The translations under genes were made by a program, and so were the position numbers. From Gnetum montanum (taxonomy: Eukaryota > Streptophyta > Gnetopsida > Gnetales > Gnetaceae), in contig MNCI01008344.1 in assembly GCA_015680685.1 (NCBI GenBank), positions 50,739 to 114,738 of the forward strand: DNA of 64,000 bases, written 5' to 3'. Below the pieces are notes generated by a model. The model was not told the DNA's origin, did not search any database, and saw only the letters and a program-made list of their open reading frames with translations. This document shows, in pieces, positions 11,867 to 24,059 of the stretch. Positions within the stretch are counted from its first letter, which is position 1. Every line of letters starts with the position of its first letter.

Positions 11867-12559
11867 AGCAATCTATAAGTAAATGAGAGGACTTCCTTTA
11901 TTAGATCTTTTCATGGGAAGATTGCTAGCCTTGATCCAATTAGAGTAAGCATGAGTTAATATCACAGTGCAGATCTAAGGTGGCACTTGGTTTGAAGGGT
12001 ACTTGAATGTATTTGATGTAGAGGAAGAGGATGTTAAAGATATAGGGCAACTAGCCATATTAGGTTGTGAGGATTTGGGTGGATTGTTGGGTTAGAAGAA
12101 GGGTTGTTTCTTGGAATGATTATCTAAACCACCTAGTTGGAAGTCCGATTATGAATGTATAGCCCTCATAGCATTTCGTTGTTGTGGTAGTGGTAGAATC
12201 TCACCCTACATGGATGGATTAGAAGATAACTAGATCAAGGGTGGAGGGATATGCGTAAATAGATGTAGAGGATGGTATGGATATGGGTTCTCTCCTTGAG
12301 TAGATGTTAAATTTGTTTGATGGTACTCTAGAGGGTAATAGTGATGCTGAAATGAGATGTGGCTTGTAGAACTTCTTGGAGAGACAGGTTGAACATAGTA
12401 CTCATATGAATCTAGTTGCTTATAAGGGTACTACTATCTTTATAGTGGCATTTCCCATGATTGTGATTGCTGTCACTATTGATATTACTCATAGGATTGT
12501 GATGGAGCTCCACTTGGATAATAAGCTTGTTGGTGCTGGTGGAACTACCTCGAATTGGC

Positions 12560-14386
12560 TTGAGGATAGGAAAATCATCTAGGTTCTTACCTCCTTGCTA
12601 GTCATGGATTCAATGCATACACTCTAGACTCTTATAAGTGTGACACCACAAGATGACATCCATTTGGATGTTCATATTGACAAATGTTACAACCAATATC
12701 ATCTTTGAAGTCTATCTCCACAACTTCTTCTACTACAATAGCTTTGCCCTTACCTTTCTAGTAGGCACATTCAGCTTCTTTTCACCTTTTATGATTATGA
12801 TCACTATTTTACTCTTTGGATTCTTCAAAAATATTTATAGTAATTTGAAATTTTTCATCCAAATAGTCCCATAATTTATTAATCTTTGTCAAAATATCAG
12901 AGAAAAACTTTTGGATAGTCAAGGTTTTCCTATTCACCACTTCTTCGAGTGGTGACTCCTCCTCATCACAAAATTGAACCTCCTTTTTTCTTATAAAAGG
13001 GTCCCTATTATACTGTTCTGCACTTTCCCTTTTTGCAACTCACCTTTTTATTTTTCTTTTAGTTCAAACAATCTCCCTTTAGCATACACACCAAGAGTTA
13101 TTGTAGTTTCTACTCTGAGCCCATCTATGATGTGATGAAGTTGTTTTCTCTGAGAATAACCATGGCCAAGGCATCAGTGTAAGAGTGAATAATATTTGCG
13201 CATGGTAGCATTCAAGGGTTCATATGTTTGCTATTTCTAGCCTTGGATTTGCCTTCTCAAATTATACACTTTGAAGTACGTCTGGTATTTGTTATTAAAT
13301 TGTTCCAACATGGTACTCCATTTGTGAATGGATTTTCCATCCAAGGATTGGTACCAATTTTCAACCTTCTTAATGAGTGTCCTAGGGAATAGCTTGAGTT
13401 TTTGCTAGTCATTTTCAATGTTGTGTAAGGCACATGCATCGTTGAAAGCTTGTAGATGATTTTGTAGATCAAAATTGTATACCCCCTCAAATCTTGGGAC
13501 ATTGTTCATGTCTAAGTACTTGATCTAACTATCTTTTACATGCCTAGTTGGAATCTTAACTACCTTTGTAATGTTAAGCATGCTTCAAGTTGCTAACAGA
13601 GGTTCATCATCATGATTGTGTCGATGAAACCAATGATGGTTTCTATCACCCCTTTGTTCTTGGTAGGCTCTATGATCATTGTTGGCCCCATTGATCATCT
13701 TCATCATGATTATTTCTCTAGTGGCTTCAATCAAAACTAGAAGATGAAGAGGAATGTTTGAAATCAAATGAAGAGGAAGGTGGACCGCCACCACCATCAT
13801 GGTGTCCTCCACCACCTCTTCGTTCATTATGATCATCATCCTTAGATCCCTTTCCATTGTGATGTTTGCCTAAGTCCTTGCCTTGACTGTCACTTTTTCC
13901 TAAACCTGGTTTATGAATAGTGGATCGTAGGTTCAAGGCCACACCCTCATCACTAATAATGGAGGATGGAGAATTTTTATGTTAAGAACCCCTAAGGGGA
14001 GGATCCACATTGTCATATTGGTTTAGTAGGAACAAGGGGTTAGTGAAGTGTTTTCCCTTTATAAACTCGTGAGGCTTCTCTTGGTGTCAATCTCTCTTAT
14101 GTTTTGTTTTAGTGGAATGGTAGTCCCAAGTGTCATAACCATTCATAATGTATTCCTTGTGAAGATTTTGGATGTCCAACTTCTTAAGAGTTTGAAAGAG
14201 AATCCTTGGCATAGATCGATTGGAGGGCATTATGATGTTGTCCTCCATATCACACCATCATAGTTGTTCATCCTAATGTAGGATGTAGGTGAAGTTCGGT
14301 ACATACTCATCTGGCTGAGTATATACCACTTTGCACTCTTGTGGAACTGGTGGTTTGCCATCTTCATTCCTGTGGGAAGGAGGCAT
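12560..14386 (-). pseudogene. A1 gag
   Basis: Start codon at 14384-14386 (MPPSHRNEDGKPP). The conserved N-terminal motif YTQPDEY...FTYILH is followed by TAG and DEQL, the same stop site as in A3. Next come a charged Ser/Arg/His-rich segment (13942-13585), the capsid-like region (RFEGVYNFDLQNHLQAFND, FPRTLIKKVENWYQSLDG, FNNKYQTYFKV) and a zinc knuckle CNICQYEHPNGC near 12690-12655. The knuckle spacing CX2CX3HX3C resembles Athila rather than the canonical CX2CX4HX4C. At least three frames are needed to read through. Confidence 0.82.
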
Positions 14387-14518
14387 TTTGCAATAAATGA
14401 AATAATTGGTGTGATTTTATAATTATAGGTCATGTGGAAGTGATGTTGACCTTAGGTTCGTCCAATGATATTAATAATGCTCACTAATCCTAGATAGCAC
14501 ATATTTCAACAAACAAAG

Positions 14519-14537
14519 TCCCCAACAATGATGTCAA
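14519..14537 (-). promoter_or_regulatory. A1 primer-binding site (decayed)
   Basis: Minus strand TTGACATCATTGTTGGGGA directly follows the LTR end CTCATCA. It aligns with the Athila-type primer site TTGGCGCCGTTGCCGGGGA, with mostly C-to-T or G-to-A changes. Confidence 0.65.
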
Positions 14538-15464
14538 TGATGAGTGATGAGGTACCCCTAAGTCCAACCATATGAATCACAAAACATTCATGCATGATCT
14601 GGTCAAATTCCATGGACTTTATAGTTTCTAGTGCACTAGTCTTCTAGGAAGTGAATCTTACCCTAAGGTCATTTATTGTCTTTCCAATTACACATGTAAC
14701 CTATAAAGATATGGTTAAGTGGTCTTCCCAATTACGCATGTAACATATAAAGATATGGTTAAGTGTAATTGAGGCATATGATTTTTATCATTTTATGTCT
14801 TATGTTTTTTAGCGCTTAGAGAGAGAGATAAAGTAATTTAATGACTAATCTAAATTAACTAACTAACTGGTCTCTAACTAGTTCTAACATAAGCATTTGA
14901 TCTCACTTTCCATACACATCTTAAACCCATGTATCCACTATTGGGTTACCAAGTGCTATGCTACTAGGTGCACCAAGCAATAATGTTGTTGGGATTACCA
15001 AGTGAATATGTGTTACACTCAAAGTGATCATACTTATGTATTTGATTTATCTAGCTTATCTTGCTTAATTAGCTCAATTACTGGAAAACATTAAATAAAC
15101 AACTAAAAGCATTAAATGCATGAAAAAATATCTAAACTATCTAGAATGCTACAAGGTTTATCAGAAGCTCATCTTTATTACTGTATGTACTATCATGTTT
15201 AGGTATAAGAATGCTCAAATAAAGATCCATACATTCAATGACTCCTACTGCAAGCACTCAAGAAAATATTCTAACTTTCAAATGGAAAACTTACAAGGGC
15301 TTTGCTACACTATGACTGACTGATGCCATAAATTTGGCTAGTAAACACATTTTTATAGGAAAGAATAGACCCTACATTGATGGAGCCTAGTCGATGCATG
15401 AAATGATATGTCAAAGGGGCCTAGTCGACAAGGCCCAATCGACAAGGCCATTCACAACACATCA
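14538..15464 (-). repeat. A1 5' LTR
   Basis: In plus coordinates it runs from TGATGAGTGATGAGG to CACATCA, giving TGATG...CATCA ends on the minus strand. The TATA box CCTATAAAAATG (minus) is near 15350, preceded in U3 by AGTCGACAAGGCC palindromes (15395-15450). The R/U5 part (GGTACCCC, CCAACCATATGAAT) is conserved with A2-A5 LTRs. Confidence 0.82.
14679..14765 (-). repeat. Two-copy 43 bp tandem repeat in the A1 LTR
   Basis: Copies begin at GTCTTTCCAATTAC (14679) and GTCTTCCCAATTAC (14722), and each ends in AAAGATATGGTTAAGTG. The other A-family LTRs have one copy. Confidence 0.85.
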
Positions 15465-17045
15465 CCTAGACATATCCTAAACTCACTAGAATTGATCCAT
15501 GAATATGCCAACACCACATTTATATTGATATGTCCATGAAGCCAAGAAGGCAATCACAACAATGGTTGAACCCAAAATTGAAGCAGATCATCAAAGAGGA
15601 GATTGAGCAACTCCTCAAGTCAGGCTTCATCTACACCATTGCAGGTGGTATGTGGGTTAGCCCACTCATGATAGTGCCAAAGAAAGGTGGAAAATGGCAA
15701 GTTTGTATCAACTTCAATTTGTTAAACATGGTGACATTCAAAGATCATTTCCCACTATCATTTGTTGATTGGATGTTGGACACCATATCTAGGCATTGCT
15801 ATTACAGTTTTCTAAATGGTTATAGTGGCTATAACCATATCCAGATTGCACTAGAATACCAGGCCAAAACAACATTTATGATTCCCTAGGGAACCTTCGC
15901 ATATTACAAGATGTCTTTTGGTCTATGCAATGCTCCTACCACTTTTCAATACATGGTCTTAAGCATCTTTCAATAACAAATCAGTAGCGAAGTGGTAGTC
16001 TTTATAGATGACTTCTCCACTTATGGTGCTACATTCGAGCAAGCCTTGGATTGGATTAAGAAAGTAATCAAAAGATGTGTGTAAAAAAATCTATAGCTCA
16101 ATTGGTAAAAGAGCCATCTCATGTTTTAAGAAGACATTATATTAGGGCATAAAATTTTATAGAAAGGGATCGAGGTAGATCTCGAAAAGATAAGGATCAT
16201 CCAAGAAATCACCCATCAACTAGAAACTATAAAAGATGTTCGGTCATTCCTTGGATACACTGGTTACTATTCATGATCTATAGAGAATTTCTCTAAGATC
16301 ACAAAACTATTAGTTAAACTAAGAAAGAAAGATGCTCCATTTATTTGGACCAAGGAGTGTGAACATGCATTTTAACAGTTGAAGGAAAAACTTGTGAAAA
16401 CTCCAATTCTATGAGCACTAGATTGGTCCAAATCATTCTTTGTCATGATAGATGAATCTAATTATGGCCTGGGGGTTGTGTTGATGCAATTGGATGACTA
16501 AAAATGTCCATATTATATCCATTCTGCAAGCTGAAGCATTGTGGGTGCACAGCTCAATTACACCATCATAGAAAAAGAACTGATGGCAATGGCGTATGCT
16601 CTAGAAAATTTTAGGCACTATGTGCTTAGATATAAATTTTTTGTACACACTAACCATATTGCCATCTACTTCCTAATGAACAAGCCAATGGTAAGCCCCC
16701 GTGTCATATGGTGGCTTGTGATTTTGAAGGAATTTGATCTCATGATGGTGGATTGAAAGGGAATTGAGAATGTGGTTGTTGACTATTTCTCTTGGCTATG
16801 ATGGGATGATGAAGAGGAGGAGAGTCCACTCTTTGATTAATTCCTAGATGAACTCCTCTTTACTGGTGAAATTAATAAACAGGTGCCCATAGAATCCAAA
16901 TGGTATGATGGCATCCTCATTAAAATTCTTACTTAGAAAATGCTACAAGGTTTGGACTACAGAATGAAATAATAGTTTCTTCATTGGGCTAAACACTTCA
17001 TGGAAATCAACGAACACCTTTACAGGGTGTGCACCGATGGCCTGG
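15465..17045 (+). pseudogene. A2 reverse transcriptase and RNase H
   Basis: Begins with the linker (KLTRIDP, then HHIYIDMSMKPRRQ) and runs into the open stretch 15530-15889: KEEIEQLLKSGFIYTI, SPLMIVPKKGGKWQVCINF, FKDHFPLSFVDWMLDT, LNGYSGYNHIQI. Catalytic FIDDFSTYG (near 16000) keeps both Asp residues. Then VRSFLGYTGYYS, the RNase H start FFVMIDESNYGLGVVL, and LNYTIIEKELMAMAYALENF (16541-16756). A Gln/Glu-rich linker leads to the zinc region of integrase, where A3 interrupts it. Several TAG/TAA codons are present, and no DNA is missing relative to A3. Confidence 0.9.
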
Positions 17046-17865
17046 TGATGAGCAGTGAGGTATCCCTATGCTCAACCATACGAATATGAGTGTACATGCA
17101 CGATCTGGTTGAATTCCAAGGGCTAAGTGCTTACGCGCCTTTGTGGAACAAGGATGGGTTGCTCAATCATTTTCTTCCCAAGCTTACTTATATAGCATGA
17201 TTGTATGGTTAAGTAAACTTGAGGTACATGATTTTTATATTTTTTATGTTTTTATGTCCTAGTGCTACAAAGGGTAAAGAGAGATAAGTAAGTAACTAAT
17301 TTTGATTGAACTACATAACTATGCTTTAACTAGTCCTAACACCAACATCCATTCTCACTTTCTGTACACATCTGAACAAGTGCAACACTACTGGGATTAC
17401 CAAATGCTAATCGTTACTAGGTTACCAAGTGCTACACACATGATCGAAGTGATCGTACTGAGTGTGCTTACTTAGGAGAGTTGTAGGGTGAGAGAGAACA
17501 TTCATTAACTAAGGAAAGCATTCAGTAATAGTAATTAACATTAATTAATCTATTCTAAATGTTGTAAGGTTTATCACAAAGTAACTCTTTATTTCCATCC
17601 ACAAGGTGTGCTCAAGTACACAATGCTCGAATGAAGATCCATTCACTTTGTGATTCCTATCGCGGGCACTCATAAATAATTTTACCTTTGGAAAGGGAAA
17701 AAGGCAAGAGTTTGGGTAAGGGACTAAGACTAACTATGCAAACTAAGTGCACCTACCTCTTATTTATAAGTAATGAGGTAGGCCATGATATCGCGTATGC
17801 AATATCACGTGGAAGGCTCTAATATCATGTATGCAATATCGTGGATGCGATATCATGACTCATCG
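17046..17865 (-). repeat. A3 3' LTR
   Basis: Plus strand runs from TGATGAGCAGTGAGG to GACTCATCG. The last base differs from the CTCATCA end of the partner LTR. TATA box on the minus strand: ACTTATAAATAAG, near 17758-17770. GATATC-type palindromes lie at 17790-17858. Confidence 0.92.
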
Positions 17866-19829
17866 TACCCCCATGACTGAATGAAAACTTGTCCTCAAGT
17901 TCCTTACAAAATATTGGGAAGGTATGGGATTATTGACTGAATGAGAACTGACAATGATAGGAAATAACAGACTCAAAGTGCCTGATGAACGAATTGACAA
18001 ACATATTACAACATTGGTGTTCACACCCTTTATGGTGAACACTATACATAGATGACATCCAGACCCTCATCCGACAGCTTGAAGAGAGAGCAAAGAAAAT
18101 AAGACGCGTTGCTGCTAATGTCGTGATTGCGCCTTCCGTTATTTATCCATATCCATGTGACCAAACTTGTTCCCTACATAAACGCTCCATCTCCAGTCCA
18201 TCCTGAGTGCTTCCTCCTATCCTAGTTCATACTTTGTGTAATTGCCATATGCACACACAACACAGTCACGAATGAGCAAGGATAAGTAAACCATAATGTA
18301 GTTGATACCTTGCCTCAATATAAAGCGCATTGGTTGGGTTTTGGTTATGGTAGAAACTAGGTTAGAGGTTTATCACAGATAACTACCCAAGGTGTAGGGG
18401 TGATACAAGTAATAGAATGGAAAAATTTGTGATAGGGGCCCCACGACTAAGAGCTAACCTTTGGTAGCAATAGGGTGGAAAAGTATAGGAAACAAGAAAA
18501 ATGGGAAAAATAACAATAGCAATGCCAATAAAATGGATGTCATGGATGGGGATGAAATGAGAAATTGCTAATTGCAAGAAATGTTTAAGAGAAGAATTTA
18601 ACAATTGCACCATAAAGGAATGTCAGTGGGTCCTCCCCAAAGCAATCTCATGCCCTTTATGCCTTGACAAAATCACAAACCAAAGAGTCTGTAGGCTCTA
18701 GGAATGACATATGGAAACAATGGTTAAATACTGACCCACAAGAATTTACCAAAGAATAACAATGTGTCAACTAGGATATAGACTAATCATAAAACTAGCA
18801 ATGAGGTGGAAAATGGAAAGAAAGATAGAGAGTAGAAAATGGAATGGAATCCCAAGAGAAAGGTAGTCCCTTGTGTATTTTATGGTTAAGATGACTGAGT
18901 AGAACTCATTCCAAATCTGGACTTAAACCAACCACATTCAGTGACCTCACATCAATACACTTGGCCAAACCATCCCCTTGAAGTAACAAGAATACTTCCC
19001 CAAAGAGTCACCACCATTCCAAGGAGAGCAAGAGGGAGAAGCAAGAAGTGAGAATGGGCCTTAGTTAGAGGGAACCTTCAAGCATGGGTAACATGTCTTT
19101 CTAGTTCCATAACTAGTACTTGTAGCCCAGATTTCTTTATTATGTCTAAGGGGTGTGCTTTGAATCCTCACCAGTTTTTTTTGTGATTTTTCATGTGAGA
19201 ATGATACCATGCAAAGACTTATTTTTATTCACTCAACTTCCTGATATTTGATCAATGGTAGAATGGTGAAAAACCCATGAAAAGCATCCAAGCACCCAAA
19301 AGAATAGCAAGCATACGTGCATCAAATTCCCTTGAAGTTACACCCTTTTCATCCATTGAGTCCTTCCTTGGTTTGAAGAATACGAAGCCACTACTTCATT
19401 AATAAGTTTATTTAGAAAAAGGAACAGTACAGTTCCAAAACCAAGGGAGACCATAGAGTTGAACAAAGGAATGGACGGTGTGGATTCATTGCCTATTTTA
19501 TCAAAAGAACCATATCTTAATATCAAAATTAAGAATCAAAGGTAAAAACCAAAAATTAACAATCAACATTATTATAATACAATCCACCATCATGAGCACT
19601 TATTGTAAGATGAATGAAAGTAAATTAAACAAAGAAATAGGAAAAAATATGAATGATGGTGTAAGACAAAAAATAAGTAAATTTGAAAAATGTGCAAAAC
19701 AAAAAGGTGTAAAACAAAAATATGTATAACAAAAATATAAAAAGAGCTAAGGGCTTATAATGGTTATCATTGGTGGCTGTCTCCCCCACAACTAAGTTGG
19801 AAGGAGGAGATCTGAAATAACGAGCACAG
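17866..19829 (-). other. A3 3' region with polypurine tract and remnant of the accessory ORF start
   Basis: On the minus strand the LTR is preceded by CAGTCATGGGGGTA (polypurine tract, 17866-17880). The stretch 18600-19829 matches the 3' regions of A1 and A2. At 18240-18370 the minus strand resembles the leader of the accessory ORF in A1/A2 (TGTGTTGTG...CATATGGCAATTACAC), but the reading frame after that ATG breaks quickly and no transposon-protein domain follows. The U3-like internal promoter of A1/A2 is not seen here. I infer loss of the accessory module. Confidence 0.6.
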
Positions 19830-20960
19830 AGGTAGTATTGGTATTGGTTGTTCTAAGCTCATGGAAAGGTTTGGTTTGTTGGATGTTGACCAACAATTTC
19901 TTATTCGGGCTCTCAAGTTTGTAAATCATCATGGCCTGTGAATAAAAAGTTGTATAAATAATATAAGGTCCTTACCACAACGTTTGAAATTTAGTGCGTT
20001 GTGGCACGTGTGTGGGATTCTAGTATAGAACCTTATCTCCTGTTGATATTTAACTTTCCTAATTTTTAGGTCATGATGTCGTTTATTGAAGGCCTTGTGC
20101 AATTCGTTAGATGATAGGGTGGCTAATTAGTTCTCATCTAGTAAGTTAAGGGTCATTAACCATTCTTTTTATGTTAAATCAAGGTCAAGGTTGAGATCAC
20201 ATGCCATAGACACTATACAGAGTTCTGCTTGAATGGAAAGCACTGGAAGTTTCCCATACACTAACTCATAGGGAGAGTAGCCTATAGGGAGTTTCCATAT
20301 GGCATAGTATGCCTAAAGAGCATTGTTTAGTTTGGTGCTCCAATCTCTCCTATACTTGCTAATAGTTCTTGTCAATATTTTCATAATCTCCCTATTGGTG
20401 ACCTCAGCTTGACCATTTTCTTGAGGGTGGTATGGTGTAGTTAGTTTGTGTTCAACCCCTAAGCGTTGCATTAATTTCTGAAAATTCGCACCTGTGAAGT
20501 GTGTACCATTATCTAAAATAAGTGCATGTGGCATACCAAACTTGTTTATGACTTGTTGTTGAATAAATCATGTAGTTATAGATGATGTACAATCCGTAAT
20601 AGTAGCTACTTCTGCCCATTTTGTAAAGTAGTCAACAGCAACAATGATGTAAGCTTTCCCATTAGACATTGGTGTAATGGACCCCATAAAATCAATTCCC
20701 CATATGTCGAAGGGCTCTAAAGGTTGAATCCATCGTTGTAGACCCTCCATTCTAGTAGTCATTCCCCCATCACGTTGATAGCACTCACAAGATTGGATGA
20801 AATGATGGGCATCCTGAAACAATGTAGGCCAATAATATCCTACAAGAAGGATTTTAAGGGTTGTTCATCTCTCGGCATAATGACCCCCACAAGGGCATCT
20901 TGGAGAACTTGCTGTTGATTTATATTGAGAATGCACCATCAAACCAAGCCATCAGAACAT
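19830..20960 (-). pseudogene. A3 integrase
   Basis: Minus strand: GYYWPTLFQDAHHFIQSCECYQRDGGM (zinc-binding HHCC region, 20880-20745), WGIDFMGSITPMSNGKAY (first Asp), VAVDYFTKWAEVATI, LILDNGTHF (second Asp present), NGQAEVTN (Glu) and YRRDWSTKLNNAL. The C-terminal part has frameshifts, ending with GKDLIYYLYNFL near 19950. All three catalytic acids are kept, which is unlike A1. No chromodomain is seen. Confidence 0.9.
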
Positions 20961-21149
20961 ACTTTATAAAGTTTCCCATTGATCTCCATAAAATACTTGG
21001 CTCAGTGAAGGAACTGTTGTTTCTTTTTAGTGTCTAACTCTTGTGGTGTTTTTTGTGTAAGGAGATAGGTGAGAATACTACTATACCAATTTGTTTCCAT
21101 GGTCATTTGATTAGTTACTACACCTACATAGAGGAGTTCATCAAGGAAA

Positions 21150-22570
21150 TGATTAGAAATTGGATATTCATTCTCTTTGTTGTCCCATCACAACCAAGAT
21201 AAATGATCAGCAACTACGTTCTCGATGCCTTTTCGATCAATCATTGTAAGATCGAACTCTTGTAAGATTACAAGCCATCATATGATGCGAGGGCTCACCA
21301 TTGGTTTATTCATTAGGAACCTTATTACACTATGATCCGTATGCATGAATACCTTATAGCTTAAGACATAGTCCCTAAATTTTTCTAGTTCAAACACCAC
21401 AACCATTAATTCTTTCTCTATTGTAGTGTAGTTGAGTTGTGCACCAGAAATACTCCTACTTGCATAGTGGATGTAATAAGGATGTTTTTGGTCATCTAAC
21501 TATGTATGTATAGCTCCTAAATTATAGTTGGATGCATTAGTCATTATGTGGAATGGTCTAGACCAGTCAGGAGCTTGTAGAATGGGTGTTTCTACGAGCT
21601 TTTGTTTTAAAGTTTGGAAAGCTAGTTTGCATTCCTTGGTCCATTTGAAAAGTACATCCTTTTTTGTTAGTTCAACCAATGGTTTTGCAACCTTAGAAAA
21701 GTTCTCAATAAAGCATTTGTATTAGCCAGTGTGTCTAAGGAATGACTGAATATCTTTTACAATTTCAGGTTACCGAGTAATTCCTTGGATAACTTTGATC
21801 TTCTCAAGATTTACCTCTATCCTTGTTTGTGAGATCTTATGCCCTAATACTATGCCTTCTTGGACCATTAAATGGCTTTTTTGCCAGTTAAGCCTTAAAT
21901 TGGTTTCCACACATTACTTTAGTAATTGCTCTAACTGGTCCAAGGCTTGATCAAAGTTTGCTCCGTAAGTGAAGAAGTCATCCATGAAGACTTCCACACC
22001 ATTTCCTATCTTCTACTAGAATATGCTTACAACTAATCATTGAAACATTGCAGGGGCATTGCACAAGCCAAACGACATCCATTTGTATGAAAATGTTCCC
22101 CAATAACTGGTGAACGTAGTCTTAGCTTGGTCTTCTAGGACTATTTATATTTGGTTGTACCCACTGTACCCATCTAGAAAACTATAGTAGTAATGCCCTA
22201 CAATGGTGTTTAAGACTTGGTCTACGAATGGCAACGGAAACTGGTCTTTGAATGTTGCCATATTCAATAGCCTAAAATCTATGCACACCCTCCATTTACC
22301 TTCCTTTTTAGGCATAATAACTAAGGGACTAACCTATTCACTATCAGCAATGGGGTATATGAACCCAGCATTTACAAGCTGTTCGATTTCTTCCTTAACC
22401 ACTTGCTTAATCTTTGGGTTCAATCACCTTTGTGGTTGTCATCGAGGCTTCATGGAGGGGTCGGTGTAAATTCTATGCTAGCATATTCTAGGATCTATTC
22501 TGATTAATTTGGAATATGACCAAGCAAAAGCTTTCGACCATTTATTTATCACCTTCAGCAGTCTCTCTTT
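21150..22570 (-). pseudogene. A3 reverse transcriptase and RNase H
   Basis: Minus strand: AFAWSYSKLIRIDPRIC, NPKIKQVVKEEIEQLVNAG, SPLVIMPKKEGKWRVCIDF, FKDQFPLPFVDQVLNT, LDGYSGYNQI, FGLCNAPAMFQ, and catalytic FMDDFFTYGANFDQ. RNase H has FHIMTNASNYNLGAI, LNYTTIEKELMVVVFELEKF and RKGIENVVADHLSWL. Stops are few and mostly TAG/TAA. A linker rich in acidic residues leads to integrase. Confidence 0.92.
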
Positions 22571-22829
22571 CTATTGAGGAGCGAGCTTCACGTTGATAAT
22601 TACCAATTTTTCATTCTTGAGAAATGTGTATTCCATACCAATGGGTAATGGTTTTAACTCAAGGGGCTCCTGCTTAAACTTATCATGGATTTCCAAATTC
22701 CCCCAGTTGATATTTTTAATGTCAAGACTTGGAAGTTGGCAATGGACTTGCTCTAATGTGTCTATGCTATCGATGTAAGCGTAACTCAAACCCTCAGTTG
22801 GTTCCATGCATATAGTTGAACTACTCTCT

Positions 22830-23360
22830 TGATCAGTTGTTAGCCATTGGGTGCCTTCTTATCTTGTGGCTACTGCATACAAGCATTTTTGTATATTAGT
22901 CACTTGTGCACACTGATTGCATATAGGCAATGTTAAACATTGCATGAACCATGACTTCTACATGCAATTACACCCTATGTTGCTATATGCGATGCATGGA
23001 ACTTTCTTCTTCTTGATCTTTCCAAACATGTTTTCCTTTGATATTTCCTGGGAAAGATCATGGATTCCTTGGCACGCATCAAATATGCTTAGCCATGCTC
23101 TTCATATTATGATTGGGAAGTCCCCTTTACCATTGTTCACTTGAATCACTAGGAAGTCAGCTGGATACAACCACCCACAAATAGTGGTGACAATGTCCTC
23201 CACTAGCCCTAATGGGATAGTGATGGACTGGTCGGCCAACTCTAAATGAATGTTACTCTTTTTTAGTGGAGGTAGGTTCCAATCCTTGTACATTTCTTGA
23301 GAGATTAGGTTGACACTAGAACCTGAATCCAAAAGAGCCTTGCATAGTTCATTTCCAATG
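22830..23360 (-). pseudogene. A3 aspartic protease
   Basis: Minus strand. Intact active-site loop MDSGSSVNLISQEMYKDW at 23332-23280, then NLPPLKKSNIHLELADQS and IPLGLVEDIVTTICGW, continuing to KKKVPCIAYSNIGCNCM. This is the best-preserved protease of the A family here, with about 160 residues before the first stops. The domain is preceded by a Pro/Tyr/Gln-rich linker (23980-23400). Confidence 0.9.
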
Positions 23361-24059
23361 ATTTGTAAATATATGAGAGGACTTCTAGGATTAGAAAATT
23401 TCCTAGGAAGATGGCCAACCTTAATTCAATCAGTAACAGCATGAGTTAACATGATCGTATGTGTTGGGTGCAGTGTTTGGCCTGAAGAGAGCTCTGAAGT
23501 TTTGATTGGTAATGAGGCATATAAAGGATTAGCTACTTGCAATTACAAGGGCTTAGTTGGACTGTTGGTTCTAAAGAAAGATATTTTCTTCATGCGGTTG
23601 TCAGAACAAATAGTAGATTGAGAGTTAACAGCCCTTGTAGCATTATGTTGCTGCGGCTAGGCAAGGAGTTCACCTTGCATATCTAGAGCAGGTGGTAATG
23701 GAGATATGGGTGGAAGAGGTGTAGCTAGATGAGAAGGATAGTATCTCTATGGAACATCATCCCTAGGAGAAGGAGTCCTATAGTACTCATAGACTTGGTA
23801 GTGAGGTTGAGGAGTGATGTGACCAGTAGAGTCACGTGGAGAGACTGGCTGCTACACGTAATATCCATAAGGGTCAGGTTGTCGGTAAGGATACTGTTGT
23901 CATGGTGGTGGCATTCCCCATGATTGTGAATATTGTCACTATTGATACTACTTAATTGGTTGTGGGGGAGTTCCACTTGGATAATATGTTAAGGGTTGGT
24001 GGAACTGCCTTAGGTTACCTTGAGGATAAGGTAACCTTCAAGGTGTTTGCCTTTTTTTT

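Larger units (their letters stand above)
5765..15464 (-). mobile_element. A1: Athila-like Ty3/gypsy element, 3' end missing
   Basis: Read on the minus strand from 15464 down: 5' LTR, primer-binding site, gag, protease, RT, RNase H, integrase, long 3' region, U3-like promoter and the start of an accessory ORF. Domain order and the GPY/F-like integrase end fit gypsy. The primer site and CX2CX3HX3-4C gag knuckle suggest Athila. The accessory ORF stops matching its homologue near 5765 and no 3' LTR is found, so the 3' end has been deleted or replaced. The 5' LTR abuts A2 RT sequence at 15465, so A1 inserted into A2. The A2 half expected on the left is not visible. Confidence 0.85.

Noticed and set aside
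16094-16105. tRNA A-box-like TAGCTCAATTGG
   Set aside because: It falls inside the A2 RT coding region, where A1 and A3 have homologous codons. No B box or cloverleaf follows.
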